Source of the DNA: Micromonospora sp. C95
GTDB taxonomy: Bacteria > Actinomycetota > Actinomycetes > Mycobacteriales > Micromonosporaceae
Direction: 5' to 3'
Assembly: GCF_018070465.1 (NCBI RefSeq)
Contig: NZ_JAGPXT010000008.1
Span: 124,001 to 188,000, forward strand
Length of the DNA stretch: 64,000 nucleotides
The first letter of the stretch is position 1; each line of letters opens with the position of its first letter. The notes under the pieces were generated by a model that saw only the letters and a program-made list of their open reading frames with translations, did no database searches and was not told the origin of the DNA. This document shows positions 1 through 7,014 of the stretch, piece by piece. The position numbers and the translations under genes were made by a program.

Positions 1-411
1 CGGTCCGGCATCCGGCCCGGGCACCCCGGCGTATCGCGTGCCCAGACCAACGCCGGGCTCCTCGGCCACGAAGACCAGGTCCGCCGGCCCACCGCCCAAC
101 GGGGCGGGCCCGGCGCAGGCGACCGCCGTGGCGCGCACCCCGAGCCGGTCGTCGCCGGCCCACGCCACGCCGGTGGTGGTCCAACCCGGAGGCAGCGGCC
201 ACGGACACCACAGCGGAACCGGCGGCTGCTGCGGCTGGGCGGCGGCCTGGATATGTTCCACCACGCTGGCCACGATCTCGGCACCGATGTGCTCGGGCAC
301 GTGCAGAGGCGCGACCGGTCCGCAGTCGGGGCAGCGGGATTCCGGATGCATGAGATCCGGTGCCCGGACCGACCCGCCGCATCTGGGACAACTCACCGCA
401 ACCGTCACCAC
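1..411 (-). CDS. DUF6758 family zinc-ribbon protein (partial, C-terminus off window)
   Basis: Reading the minus strand from a GTG pair at 411/408 gives an open frame that runs off the left edge. The N-terminus carries two CxxC knuckles (CPRCGG near residue 7 and CPDCGP near residue 28), then PLHVPEHIGAEIVASVVEHI, a Pro/Gln linker and a WCPWPLPPGW segment. This matches my memory of the DUF6758 family, conserved in Micromonosporaceae and relatives and of unknown function. The zinc ribbon suggests metal or nucleic-acid binding, but that is inference. It follows the RNA methyltransferase on the same strand, with a hairpin-forming repeat (500-554) between them. About 137 residues are visible. The choice between the two GTG starts is unresolved. 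Confidence 0.75.
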   Translation of the reverse strand, partial: MVTVAVSCPRCGGSVRAPDLMHPESRCPDCGPVAPLHVPEHIGAEIVASVVEHIQAAAQPQQPPVPLWCPWPLPPGWTTTGVAWAGDDRLGVRATAVACAGPAPLGGGPADLVFVAEEPGVGLGTRYAGVPGPDAGP

Positions 412-499
412 CCCACCGTCACCCCACAACCGCCCCCCGTCAACCCGAGCCCCCACATTCCCCACCAACCCGAGCCCCCACCCCCAGGTCAAACTGCGC

Positions 500-554
500 G
501 ATCATGAAGTTGTCACCTCGCCCCTCGGCGTGTCGCGACAACAACTTCATGATC
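500..554. repeat. Inverted repeat, 14-bp perfect arms
   Basis: GATCATGAAGTTGT at 500-513 is the exact reverse complement of 541-554, with a 27-nt spacer. It begins just past the stop of the RNA methyltransferase (553) and lies upstream of the DUF6758 gene, so it could end the first transcript or be a member of a dispersed palindromic repeat family. No T-tract follows, so a classical intrinsic terminator is not obvious. Confidence 0.8.
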
Positions 555-1200
555 AACGGCAGCGGTGCCGGTCAGGTGGGGGCGGGCCGGCGTGGGTGCG
601 GATCCAGGCGTGCATCGCGATACCGCTCGCCACCCCGGCGTTGATCGAGCGGGTCGAGCCGTACTGGGCGATGGAGAAGATCTGGTCGCACGCCGAGTGG
701 GCGGCCTCGGATAGCCCCGGACCCTCCTGACCGAACAACAGGACACACCGCCGCGGCAGCGTGGTGGTCTCCAGTGGCCGGCAGCCGGGCAGATTGTCGA
801 TCCCGACCAGCGGCAGGTCGTGCTCTGCCGCCCAGGCGACCAGCTGATCGATCGTCTCGTGGTGGCGGACATGCTGGTAGCGGTCGGTGACCATGGCGCC
901 GCGGCGGTTCCAGCGCCGCCGGCCCACGATGTGCACCTCGGCCGCGAGGAACGCGTTGGCGTTTCGGACCACCGTGCCGATGTTGAGATCGTGCTGCCAG
1001 TTCTCGATCGCCACGTGGAAGTCGTGCCGCCGCCGGTCCAGGTCGGCGACGACCGCCTCACGTCGCCAGTAGCGATAGCGGTCGACCACGTTGCGCCGGT
1101 CCCCCGCGGCGAGCAGTTCCGGGTCGTAGCGGGGATCCTCCGGCAGATCCCCGGGCCAGGGCCCCACGCCGACGTCGAGCTGCTCACCGGTCACGGTCAC
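553..1200 (-). CDS. TrmH/SpoU-family (SPOUT) RNA 2'-O-methyltransferase
   Basis: A 215-residue SAM-dependent RNA ribose methyltransferase of the trefoil-knot class. All three SPOUT motifs are visible: NIGTVVRNANAF near residues 73-84 (motif 1, with the conserved Asn and Arg), LLFGQEGPGLS near 154-164 (motif 2), and a C-terminal QYGSTRSINAGVASGIAMHAW near 179-199 (motif 3). The tRNA or rRNA target cannot be told from sequence. The frame stays open far upstream to 1743, but that extension is low-complexity and overlaps the next gene, so the GTG at 1200 (or 1194) before TGEQLDVGVGPW is preferred. No strong ribosome binding site is visible for either. Confidence 0.85.
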   Translation of the reverse strand: MTVTGEQLDVGVGPWPGDLPEDPRYDPELLAAGDRRNVVDRYRYWRREAVVADLDRRRHDFHVAIENWQHDLNIGTVVRNANAFLAAEVHIVGRRRWNRRGAMVTDRYQHVRHHETIDQLVAWAAEHDLPLVGIDNLPGCRPLETTTLPRRCVLLFGQEGPGLSEAAHSACDQIFSIAQYGSTRSINAGVASGIAMHAWIRTHAGPPPPDRHRCR

Positions 1201-1319
1201 GCAGGTTACGCCCCGCCGCCCGGCCGACCCCCCACCGCCCGACCACCACGAGCCACGCGGACCGCCGTCACCGGCGACCGCCGGGCGACCGCACCGGTCA
1301 GCGCAGGCGCGGGTAGCGG

Positions 1320-1787
1320 TCAGCGCAGGGCGAGGGCGCCGCCGAGCCGGTCGAGGAAACGGCGGTCGGCGGGTGCCAGCACGCCGCCGGACACCGCCGA
1401 GGACGCGGTACGACAGACGCGGGCGGCCACCGACTGCACCCACTGCCGGTAGGCCGCCGAGTCGGCAGGATCGGTATGCCGATCCAGTACCCGCACGACG
1501 GCCCGACAGGCGGCGAGCACGTCCACCAGATCGGTGAGTGGCACCGCTGGCGGGGACGGTCCGTCGTGCCGGGCGTAGATCGCGGCCACCACCGCCCGGA
1601 CCAGATCGCTGTCGAAGGCTCGTCCGGCCGCCACCGCGTCCAGTCCGGCCAGACCCGCCGCCACGCTCCGGTGCGGACGTCCCGGGCCGGGCTGGGCAGC
1701 GGCCACGATCACCCGTCCGGGCAGACTGGTGAGCAGGTCCCACTCGGTGGCGGAATAGGCGGTGGCGGTGGTGATTCGCTCACTCAT
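1320..1787 (-). CDS. Conserved hypothetical protein, 155 aa
   Basis: I do not recognise a named domain. The product is a soluble, mostly helical protein rich in Ala, Val and Arg, beginning MSERITTATAYSATEWDLL and ending in a repeated RFLDRLGGAL-type helix. There is no signal peptide or membrane segment. The ATG at 1787 is supported by a strong GGAGG about 8 nt upstream. The longer frame from 2492 runs antisense to or out of phase with the MaoC gene and is not coding. It lies on the same strand between the MaoC hydratase and the RNA methyltransferase, so co-transcription is possible. Confidence 0.7.
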   Translation of the reverse strand: MSERITTATAYSATEWDLLTSLPGRVIVAAAQPGPGRPHRSVAAGLAGLDAVAAGRAFDSDLVRAVVAAIYARHDGPSPPAVPLTDLVDVLAACRAVVRVLDRHTDPADSAAYRQWVQSVAARVCRTASSAVSGGVLAPADRRFLDRLGGALALR

Positions 1788-1939
1788 GGCGGGACCTCCG
1801 GCGCCAGCATATGCGCCCGAACCGGAGACCGAACCCCTACAGCGGGAACCCGCCGCAGCGCGCCGCCACGCCCCCGCCGACGGCGGTCGACCGGTCGCGA
1901 CGCGCGTCCGTCCCCGGGACGTCACCACCCTGGTACGGG

Positions 1940-2455
1940 TCAGCGCGGCTCGGGGAAGCTGGGCCGCTCGGGGTCGACACCGTCGGGCACGGCCGCCGCC
2001 GCGTACGCCCGCTTGGGGACCATCACCTTGCGCCGGAAGACGCAGACCAGCGTGCCGTCCTGGTTGTAGCCGCGGGTCTCCACCGCCACCACGCCACGAT
2101 CCGGCTTGGAGGCGGACTCCCGCTTGTCCAGCACGGTGGTCTCGCCATAGATCGTGTCGCCGTGGAAGGTGGGCGCGACGTGCCGCAGCGACTCGATCTC
2201 CAGGTTCGCGATGGCCTTGCCACTGACGTCGGGCACCGACATGCCGAGCAGGAGCGAGTAGATGTAGTTGCCGACCACGACGTTGCGCTTGAACTGACTT
2301 GCCGTCTCTGCGTAGTGCGCATCCAGGTGCAGCGGATGATGGTTCATGGTGAGCAGGCAGAACAGGTGGTCGTCGTACTCGGTGACCGTCTTGCCCGGCC
2401 AGTGCCGGTAGACCGCGCCGACCTCGAACTCCTCGTAGTAGCGGCCGAACTGCAT
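1940..2455 (-). CDS. MaoC-type hot-dog dehydratase, likely mesaconyl-CoA hydratase
   Basis: A 171-residue single hot-dog protein. It begins MQFGRYYEEFEVGAVYRHWP and carries TMNHHPLHLDAHYA, the equivalent of the R-hydratase motif; the usual D-x-N-P-x-H reads N-H-H-P-L-H, so the classical catalytic Asp is changed. That pattern recurs in a well conserved actinobacterial group that sits with ethylmalonyl-CoA pathway genes, where it would hydrate mesaconyl-CoA to beta-methylmalyl-CoA. The assignment rests on family memory plus two other pathway-type enzymes in this window. The start at 2455 has GGGAG upstream; the extra 14 residues to 2497 look spurious. Confidence 0.75.
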   Translation of the reverse strand: MQFGRYYEEFEVGAVYRHWPGKTVTEYDDHLFCLLTMNHHPLHLDAHYAETASQFKRNVVVGNYIYSLLLGMSVPDVSGKAIANLEIESLRHVAPTFHGDTIYGETTVLDKRESASKPDRGVVAVETRGYNQDGTLVCVFRRKVMVPKRAYAAAAVPDGVDPERPSFPEPR

Positions 2456-3042
2456 CCTGGTCTCCCTCGACGGAGGCGGCGGAGTTCGGCACAGCATGCC
2501 TTATCGAGGGTTAAGGTGAGCCGCAGGGCGCGACGGGCGTCGGAATCCCCACATCGACCGACACCGGAGCCCCCGTACGGGTGGCGCCGGCGCGGGTCGG
2601 CCGAGGCCGGACGCAATGAGCGGCGGGGCCCTCCCCGGCACCCGCCGCCCACGCTCTGATGCTTCAAGATTCTGCCGTACACCCGTCCGGTCGCACAGAG
2701 ACCGAGGTCACATTTATCTTTTTGTTACATTACTCTGAGTGACAGATCATCCGTCAAAAGGCGATCTCCGCAGGTCGAATCACTGCTAGTCAGCGCCAAA
2801 GTTACCGCTTCGTACCCGGTCAGAGCGTTGATCTCATTGGAAACGCTCCCATTACGGGCGGTCACGCAAATGCGACATGCAAGTGCGATCTGCGGACGCC
2901 CGTGGAGACCGACGGCGATCGATGTGGACAAAGGCCCCATCCGGACTGCGACCAGGGTTACGGTGGCACCACGACGGGAATGCGAAGGGGTAAGCCCGGG
3001 TTCCACCAGACGTAGCTGTTCCGCGTGATCGGAGAGACTCAC
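2456..3042. other. Divergent intergenic region with AT-rich tract
   Basis: No convincing gene in 587 bases. Frames here have no family-like sequence and overlap one another. A short AT-rich tract at about 2705-2760 stands out from the GC-rich surroundings and could hold a promoter for the MaoC gene. The thioredoxin promoter lies at the right end (2977-3002). Confidence 0.6.
2977..3002 (+). promoter_or_regulatory. SigR-type promoter of the thioredoxin gene
   Basis: GGAAT at 2977-2981 and GTT at 3000-3002 are separated by exactly 18 nt, matching the GGAAT-N18-GTT consensus known for the disulfide-stress sigma factor SigR of Streptomyces. It sits about 40 nt upstream of the thioredoxin ATG, a classic SigR target. 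No experimental evidence is available here. Confidence 0.7.
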
Positions 3043-3408
3043 ATGGCAACCGTCGAGCTGACCACGGCTAACTTCGACCAGGTGACGACCGAGGGCAACG
3101 GCATCGTGCTGGTTGACTTCTGGGCCGACTGGTGCGGTCCCTGCAAGCGGTTCGCTCCGGTCTACGAGCGATCGTCCGACAAGCACGCGGACATCACCTT
3201 TGGCAAGGTCGACACCGAGGCGCAGCAGGAACTCGCCGCCAAGTTCGACATCCGGTCCATCCCGACCATCATGGCGATCCGCGACGGCGTGATCGTCTTC
3301 GCTCAGCCGGGTGCGCTGCCGGAGTCGGCCCTGGAAAACCTGATCGAGCAGGTTCAGGCGCTCGACATGGACGACGTGCGCAAGAAGCTCGCCGAGCACA
3401 AGCACTGA
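3043..3408 (+). CDS. trxA: Thioredoxin
   Basis: A 121-residue cytosolic thioredoxin that reduces protein disulfides using electrons from thioredoxin reductase. The active site WCGPCK is at residues 30-35 (Cys31, Cys34), in the context VDFWADWCGPCK, and the cis-Pro loop SIPT has Pro74. The start at 3043 has GGAGAG 8-12 nt upstream; the GTG at 3025 would add six unneeded residues. A SigR-like promoter precedes it and a long GC-rich hairpin follows, so it looks like a single-gene transcript induced by thiol oxidation. No reductase gene is adjacent. Confidence 0.95.
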   Translation: MATVELTTANFDQVTTEGNGIVLVDFWADWCGPCKRFAPVYERSSDKHADITFGKVDTEAQQELAAKFDIRSIPTIMAIRDGVIVFAQPGALPESALENLIEQVQALDMDDVRKKLAEHKH

Positions 3409-3420
3409 CCTCACTCGGCA

Positions 3421-3458
3421 CGCCGGCCGGGCCCGCGGTCCCGGGCCCGGCCATCGGC
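3421..3458 (+). terminator. GC-rich hairpin after thioredoxin
   Basis: GGCCGGGCCCG (3425-3435) pairs perfectly with 3442-3452 around a 6-nt loop, and CGCCG/CGGCG extend the stem outside a 2-nt bulge. It begins 12 nt past the trxA stop. There is no U-tract, as is usual for actinobacterial terminators. Confidence 0.65.
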
Positions 3459-3592
3459 GTCTGCGACACCCGACCCGACGGCGGTGGTGGTGCCGGCGGA
3501 GAGCGCGATCGCCACCAGGCCAGTCACAGCTGGGACACGGCCCGCTGATCCGCCCACTCCAACTGACGCCGGTGCCGTATCTTCGGCATTCC

Positions 3593-4033
3593 ATGGATGC
3601 GTTGACGAGCCGCGGCCGTACGGTCCGGGTGGCGGTGACGGCACTCGGCCTCGCCGTCCTGCTCGCCGGCACGGCCTGGGGGGTGGACGACCACTTCCCG
3701 TTCGGCCCCTTCCGGATGTACTCCACCTCCGATCCGGCCGACGCGGACGCCCCGGACACCCGCGTGGAGGGGGTCGACCGCAACGGCGACCTCGTCGACC
3801 TGGGCGAGGCAGCGACCGGCATCCGCCGGGCCGAGATCGAAGGCCAGCAGAGTCGGTACGTCGCCGATCCCAGCCGGTTGCGCGAGGTCGCCGAGGCGTA
3901 CGACCGGCGCCATCCCGACGCACCGGAACTGGCCGAGGTCCGCATCATCATCCGGTGGCACGACATCACCGACCGTCGGCCCACCGGCCGGTGGGCCGAT
4001 GAGACCGTCGTCCGCTGGCAGGTCACCCGATGA
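3593..4033 (+). CDS. Small membrane-anchored protein paired with HTTM protein
   Basis: A protein of about 146 residues with one N-terminal hydrophobic segment (VAVTALGLAVLLAGTAW, about residues 12-28), either a signal anchor or an uncleaved signal peptide. A short extracytoplasmic domain begins DDHFPFGPFRMYSTSDPADA. I know no enzymatic family for it. Its stop overlaps the start of the HTTM-like membrane gene (ATGA, 4030-4033), so the two are translationally coupled and probably form one membrane unit. A GTG at 3572 would add seven residues. The function is unknown. Confidence 0.75.
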   Translation: MDALTSRGRTVRVAVTALGLAVLLAGTAWGVDDHFPFGPFRMYSTSDPADADAPDTRVEGVDRNGDLVDLGEAATGIRRAEIEGQQSRYVADPSRLREVAEAYDRRHPDAPELAEVRIIIRWHDITDRRPTGRWADETVVRWQVTR

Positions 4034-4935
4034 GTCGCTGGCTCACCGAAGCGGTGCCGCGCGGTCGGGTTGCCGCGTTCCGCACGCTGGTCTACCTGTT
4101 CGTCGCCGCCGATCTGGTCATCTTCACCCCCTGGGTGCGCGACCGCGTGGACGTGCCCGGCAACCTCTACCAACCGCTCTTCGTCGGGCGCGTACTGCCG
4201 CTACCGACCCCCACCGCGACGTTGGTGAGCGTGGTCTTCTGGGCCCTGCTGCTGCTGGCCCTGCTCGCCGCGACCGGACGGGCTCACCGGCTGCTCGGCT
4301 GGACGGTCTTCGCGCTCTACCTGGAGTGGATGATCATCGCGATGAGCTACGGCAAGGTGGACCACGACCGGTTCGCCCTGCTCGTCGCACTGGCCGTGCT
4401 GCCCACCGCCGGCCGAGCCCGACACGGCGACCCGACCAGAACAGAGGCCGGCGGTTGGGCACTGCGGGTCACCCAGATCTCGGTGATCTGCACCTACTTC
4501 CTGGCCGCCTGGGCGAAGTTCCGCTTCGGCGGTCTGGACTGGGCGACCGGCTCGGTGCTCGCCAAGGCGATCATCCGACGCGGCACCGACCTGGCGGACC
4601 TGATCGCGCAGGTGCCCCACCTGCTGCTCGTGGCCCAGTTCGGCATCCTCGCCTTCGAACTACTCAGCCCACTGGTCTTCGCGCTGCCGGAGCGCTGGCG
4701 GTTGGCCATGGTCGGCTTCTTCTATTCGTTCCACCTGGTGACGATCGCGACGATCACCATCTCGTTCGCACCGCACCTGGTCGCCATGACCAGCTTCCTG
4801 CCGCTGGAGAAGGTCCGCCCGGTGATCGCGCTGCGACGGCTACTCGCCCGCAGGTCCACGCTCGACCGGCGAAGGCTCGATCCGGACCCGCTGCCGGCCG
4901 ACACCCCGCCGGTGCCGAATCCAGCAGCGCCCTGA
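4030..4935 (+). CDS. HTTM-domain-like integral membrane protein
   Basis: A 301-residue polytopic membrane protein with roughly six hydrophobic helices. Examples are ALLLLALLAATGR near 73-85, the pair around YLEWMIIAMSY near 100, and FFYSFHLVTIATITISFAPH near 240. HTTM proteins resemble the membrane part of vitamin K gamma-carboxylase and often neighbour DCC-family thiol oxidoreductases, one of which lies opposite at 4993-5391. The first 20 residues are cytosolic. The C-terminal tail is Pro/Arg-rich. Substrate and reaction are unknown; family placement is by overall pattern and neighbours. Confidence 0.7.
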   Translation: MSRWLTEAVPRGRVAAFRTLVYLFVAADLVIFTPWVRDRVDVPGNLYQPLFVGRVLPLPTPTATLVSVVFWALLLLALLAATGRAHRLLGWTVFALYLEWMIIAMSYGKVDHDRFALLVALAVLPTAGRARHGDPTRTEAGGWALRVTQISVICTYFLAAWAKFRFGGLDWATGSVLAKAIIRRGTDLADLIAQVPHLLLVAQFGILAFELLSPLVFALPERWRLAMVGFFYSFHLVTIATITISFAPHLVAMTSFLPLEKVRPVIALRRLLARRSTLDRRRLDPDPLPADTPPVPNPAAP

Positions 4936-4992
4936 CCGACCCACGATCCCGTCCGCCGAACGACCCGGAGCGGGCAGGCTCCGTGCGAGGTG

Positions 4993-5391
4993 TCAGCCGG
5001 CGGAGGGGCCGTAGAGGCGGTCCCGGGTCTCCTGGGGCAGCGAGCAGGCGGCCGTACCGCCGGGCATCCGGTGCCGGTTGCGGGCCACCCAGCGGTACAC
5101 CGGCCAGGCGGCGGCGCGTACCGGCGGGATCCGTAGCCCGGCCCCGGCGATCCGCCACCCACGGCCGCTACTGGCCAGCAGCGCGGCGATGGCGTCCGGG
5201 CCGGCAGCCCGGCTGCCATCGGCACCGACCCACTGCACCGCCTCCTCGCACTCCGCCTCGGTCAGATCGAGCCGGTCGAGGTCGGCGAACTGCCACGGCA
5301 CCACCCGGGCACCGGTCGGGATGCGGCGCTCGATGAACTCCGCGCAGCGGGTGCAGAAGGCGCAGTCCCCGTCGTAGACGAAGGTCGACAT
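4993..5391 (-). CDS. DCC-family thiol-disulfide oxidoreductase (DUF393)
   Basis: A 132-residue protein whose first strand and motif read MSTFVYDGDCAFCTRCAEFI. The DxDCxxC arrangement (YDGDCAFC) names the DCC family of predicted thiol oxidoreductases. A second conserved block lies at PVYRWVARNRHRMPGG. The ATG at 5391 is chosen because the motif starts immediately after it; the longer frame to 5466 runs into the promoter of the divergent radical SAM gene. It is convergent with the HTTM operon, an association common in bacteria. The physiological partner is not known. Confidence 0.85.
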   Translation of the reverse strand: MSTFVYDGDCAFCTRCAEFIERRIPTGARVVPWQFADLDRLDLTEAECEEAVQWVGADGSRAAGPDAIAALLASSGRGWRIAGAGLRIPPVRAAAWPVYRWVARNRHRMPGGTAACSLPQETRDRLYGPSAG

Positions 5392-5458
5392 GCCCTCATC
5401 CTGCCCCCAGCGTCGGTTACCCCACACCCGAGTGTCCGGCGAGTCACTTGCACGCTCA

Positions 5459-5474
5459 TAGCACATATGTTCGA
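5459..5474 (+). promoter_or_regulatory. Putative LexA (SOS) box
   Basis: The 16-mer at 5459-5474 matches the actinobacterial LexA consensus TCGAAC-N4-GTTCGA at 10 of 12 positions: a perfect right half GTTCGA, with the left half reading TAGCAC. It lies 10 nt before the ATG of an Rv2578c-type radical SAM gene, whose mycobacterial ortholog is, to my recollection, LexA-controlled. Confidence 0.65.
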
Positions 5475-5483
5475 ATAGTGGCC

Positions 5484-6524
5484 ATGCGCTGGGACAACCT
5501 CACCGCTCCCCCGGTCGAGGGAGATCCCGGACGGGCAGCGCCAGCGACGCCACCCCTGCCGCTGGCGCTGCCCGATGCGGTCGTACGCACCTTCGACACC
5601 CCCGAGTTCGCCGGCATGACCTTCTACGAGGTGCGCGCCAAGTCGATCCTCAACAAGGTTCCGGGCACCTCCCGCGTCCCGTTCGAGTGGACCGTCAACC
5701 CGTACCGGGGATGCAGTCATGCATGTTTTTACTGTTTTGCCCGAAATACTCACACCTACCTTGACTTCGACGCCGGGGCGGACTTCGACAGCCGGGTGGT
5801 CGTCAAGGTCAACGCGGGTGAGCTGCTGCGCCGCGAGCTGGCCGCACCGCGCTGGCGCGGCGCACACGTGGCGATGGGCACGAACGTCGACTGCTACCAG
5901 CGGGCCGAAGGGCGTTACCGGCTCATGCCGCCGATCATCGAGGCGCTGCGGGACTTCGCCAACCCGTTCTCGATCCTGACCAAGGGCACCCTGATCCAGC
6001 GTGACCTCCCGCTGCTGCGACAGGCGGCCGAGGTCACCCGGGTGAGCGTCTCCTTCTCGGTCGGCTTCGTCGACGAGCGACTGTGGCGCTCGGTCGAGCC
6101 CGGCACGCCGAGCCCACGCCGGCGGCTCGACGCGGTACGCCGGTTCGTCGACGCCGGCTTCGAAGTGGGCGTACTGATGGCGCCGATCCTGCCCGGCCTC
6201 TCCGACACTGACGAGTCCATCGAGGCCACCGTCGCCGCGATCGCCGCCGCAGGCGCGGCCAACGTGACGCCGCTCGCGCTGCACCTGCGCCCCGGTGCCC
6301 GCGAGTGGTACGCGCGGTGGCTCGGGCGGGAACATCCCCGGCTGGTGCCGCGCTACCGGGAGCTGTTCCGGGCGGGCGCGTACGCGCCGCAGTCCTACCA
6401 GCGAGAGCTGACCGCTCGGGTCCGCATCGCCGCCCGCCGGCACGGACTGACCCCGCCCGGGGCGGGTGAGCACCGGGACGCGCCGCGGCCCGCGCCAGCG
6501 CCGGAGCAGCTCAGCCTGCTCTGA
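5484..6524 (+). CDS. Rv2578c-type radical SAM protein
   Basis: A 346-residue iron-sulfur radical SAM enzyme related to spore photoproduct lyase. The cluster-binding motif is CSHACFYCF (CxxxCxxC, near residues 76-84), preceded by FEWTVNPYRG and followed by ARNTHTYLDFD. A TIM-barrel-like core follows, and the C-terminus is Pro-rich. The substrate is unproved; photoproduct repair is sometimes proposed by homology. The ATG at 5484 (MRWDNLTAPP) is chosen over the upstream ATG at 5448 because a LexA-like site would otherwise be inside the coding region. Single-gene transcription, probably damage-inducible, is inferred. Confidence 0.88.
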   Translation: MRWDNLTAPPVEGDPGRAAPATPPLPLALPDAVVRTFDTPEFAGMTFYEVRAKSILNKVPGTSRVPFEWTVNPYRGCSHACFYCFARNTHTYLDFDAGADFDSRVVVKVNAGELLRRELAAPRWRGAHVAMGTNVDCYQRAEGRYRLMPPIIEALRDFANPFSILTKGTLIQRDLPLLRQAAEVTRVSVSFSVGFVDERLWRSVEPGTPSPRRRLDAVRRFVDAGFEVGVLMAPILPGLSDTDESIEATVAAIAAAGAANVTPLALHLRPGAREWYARWLGREHPRLVPRYRELFRAGAYAPQSYQRELTARVRIAARRHGLTPPGAGEHRDAPRPAPAPEQLSLL

Positions 6525-6602
6525 ACGGGGGCGGGCGAGGCTGGGCCGTTCCCGGAAGGTCGATCTGGGGCAGCCTGACGACGACAGGGCTACAGTCGGC
6601 GG

Positions 6603-7010
6603 GTGCGTACCGCCCAGGAGATCCTCGCCGACGCCAAGGTGATCGCCGTCGTCGGCGCGTCCCGCGATCCGTTCAAGGCTGCCCACCGCGTGCCGCTGGA
6701 GATGCAGCGGCACGGCTGGCGCATCATCCCGGTCAACCCGACCGCCGACGAACTCTTCGGCGAGCCGGTGTACCGGTCCCTGGCCGACATCCCGCACCCG
6801 GTCGACCTGGTCGACGTGTTCCGGCCGGCCGACGACGCCGCCGAAGTGGTGCGGCAGGCGGCGGCGATCGGCGCCCCGGCGGTGTGGTTGCAGCTCGGCA
6901 TCGTCTCGCCGCAGGCCCGGCGGATCGCCGAGGAGGCCGGCATCGACTACGTCGAGGATCGCTGCCTGGTCGTGGAGCGGGCCGCCGCCGGGCTGACCCG
7001 CCGGCACTGA
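6603..7010 (+). CDS. CoA-binding domain protein (YccU-like)
   Basis: A 135-residue stand-alone Rossmann CoA-binding domain. The start VIAVVGASRDPFKAAHRVPL (residues 13-32) holds the nucleotide-binding glycine motif, and IPVNPTADELFGEPVYRSLADIP is typical of the family. Such proteins bind coenzyme A but their role is not settled; protein S-CoA-related functions have been suggested. The GTG at 6603 is the first start. It is convergent with the acyl-CoA dehydrogenase, with stops four bases apart. Confidence 0.88.
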   Translation: MRTAQEILADAKVIAVVGASRDPFKAAHRVPLEMQRHGWRIIPVNPTADELFGEPVYRSLADIPHPVDLVDVFRPADDAAEVVRQAAAIGAPAVWLQLGIVSPQARRIAEEAGIDYVEDRCLVVERAAAGLTRRH

Positions 7011-7014
7011 CTGC

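Noticed and set aside
2725..4173. 482-codon minus-strand frame opposite thioredoxin and its neighbours
   Set aside because: It has no family-like sequence and lies antisense to the clear thioredoxin gene; long antisense frames are expected at this GC content.
5262..7007. 581-codon minus-strand frame over the radical SAM and CoA-binding genes
   Set aside because: It is antisense to two recognised genes, and only its last part crosses the DCC gene, in another frame.
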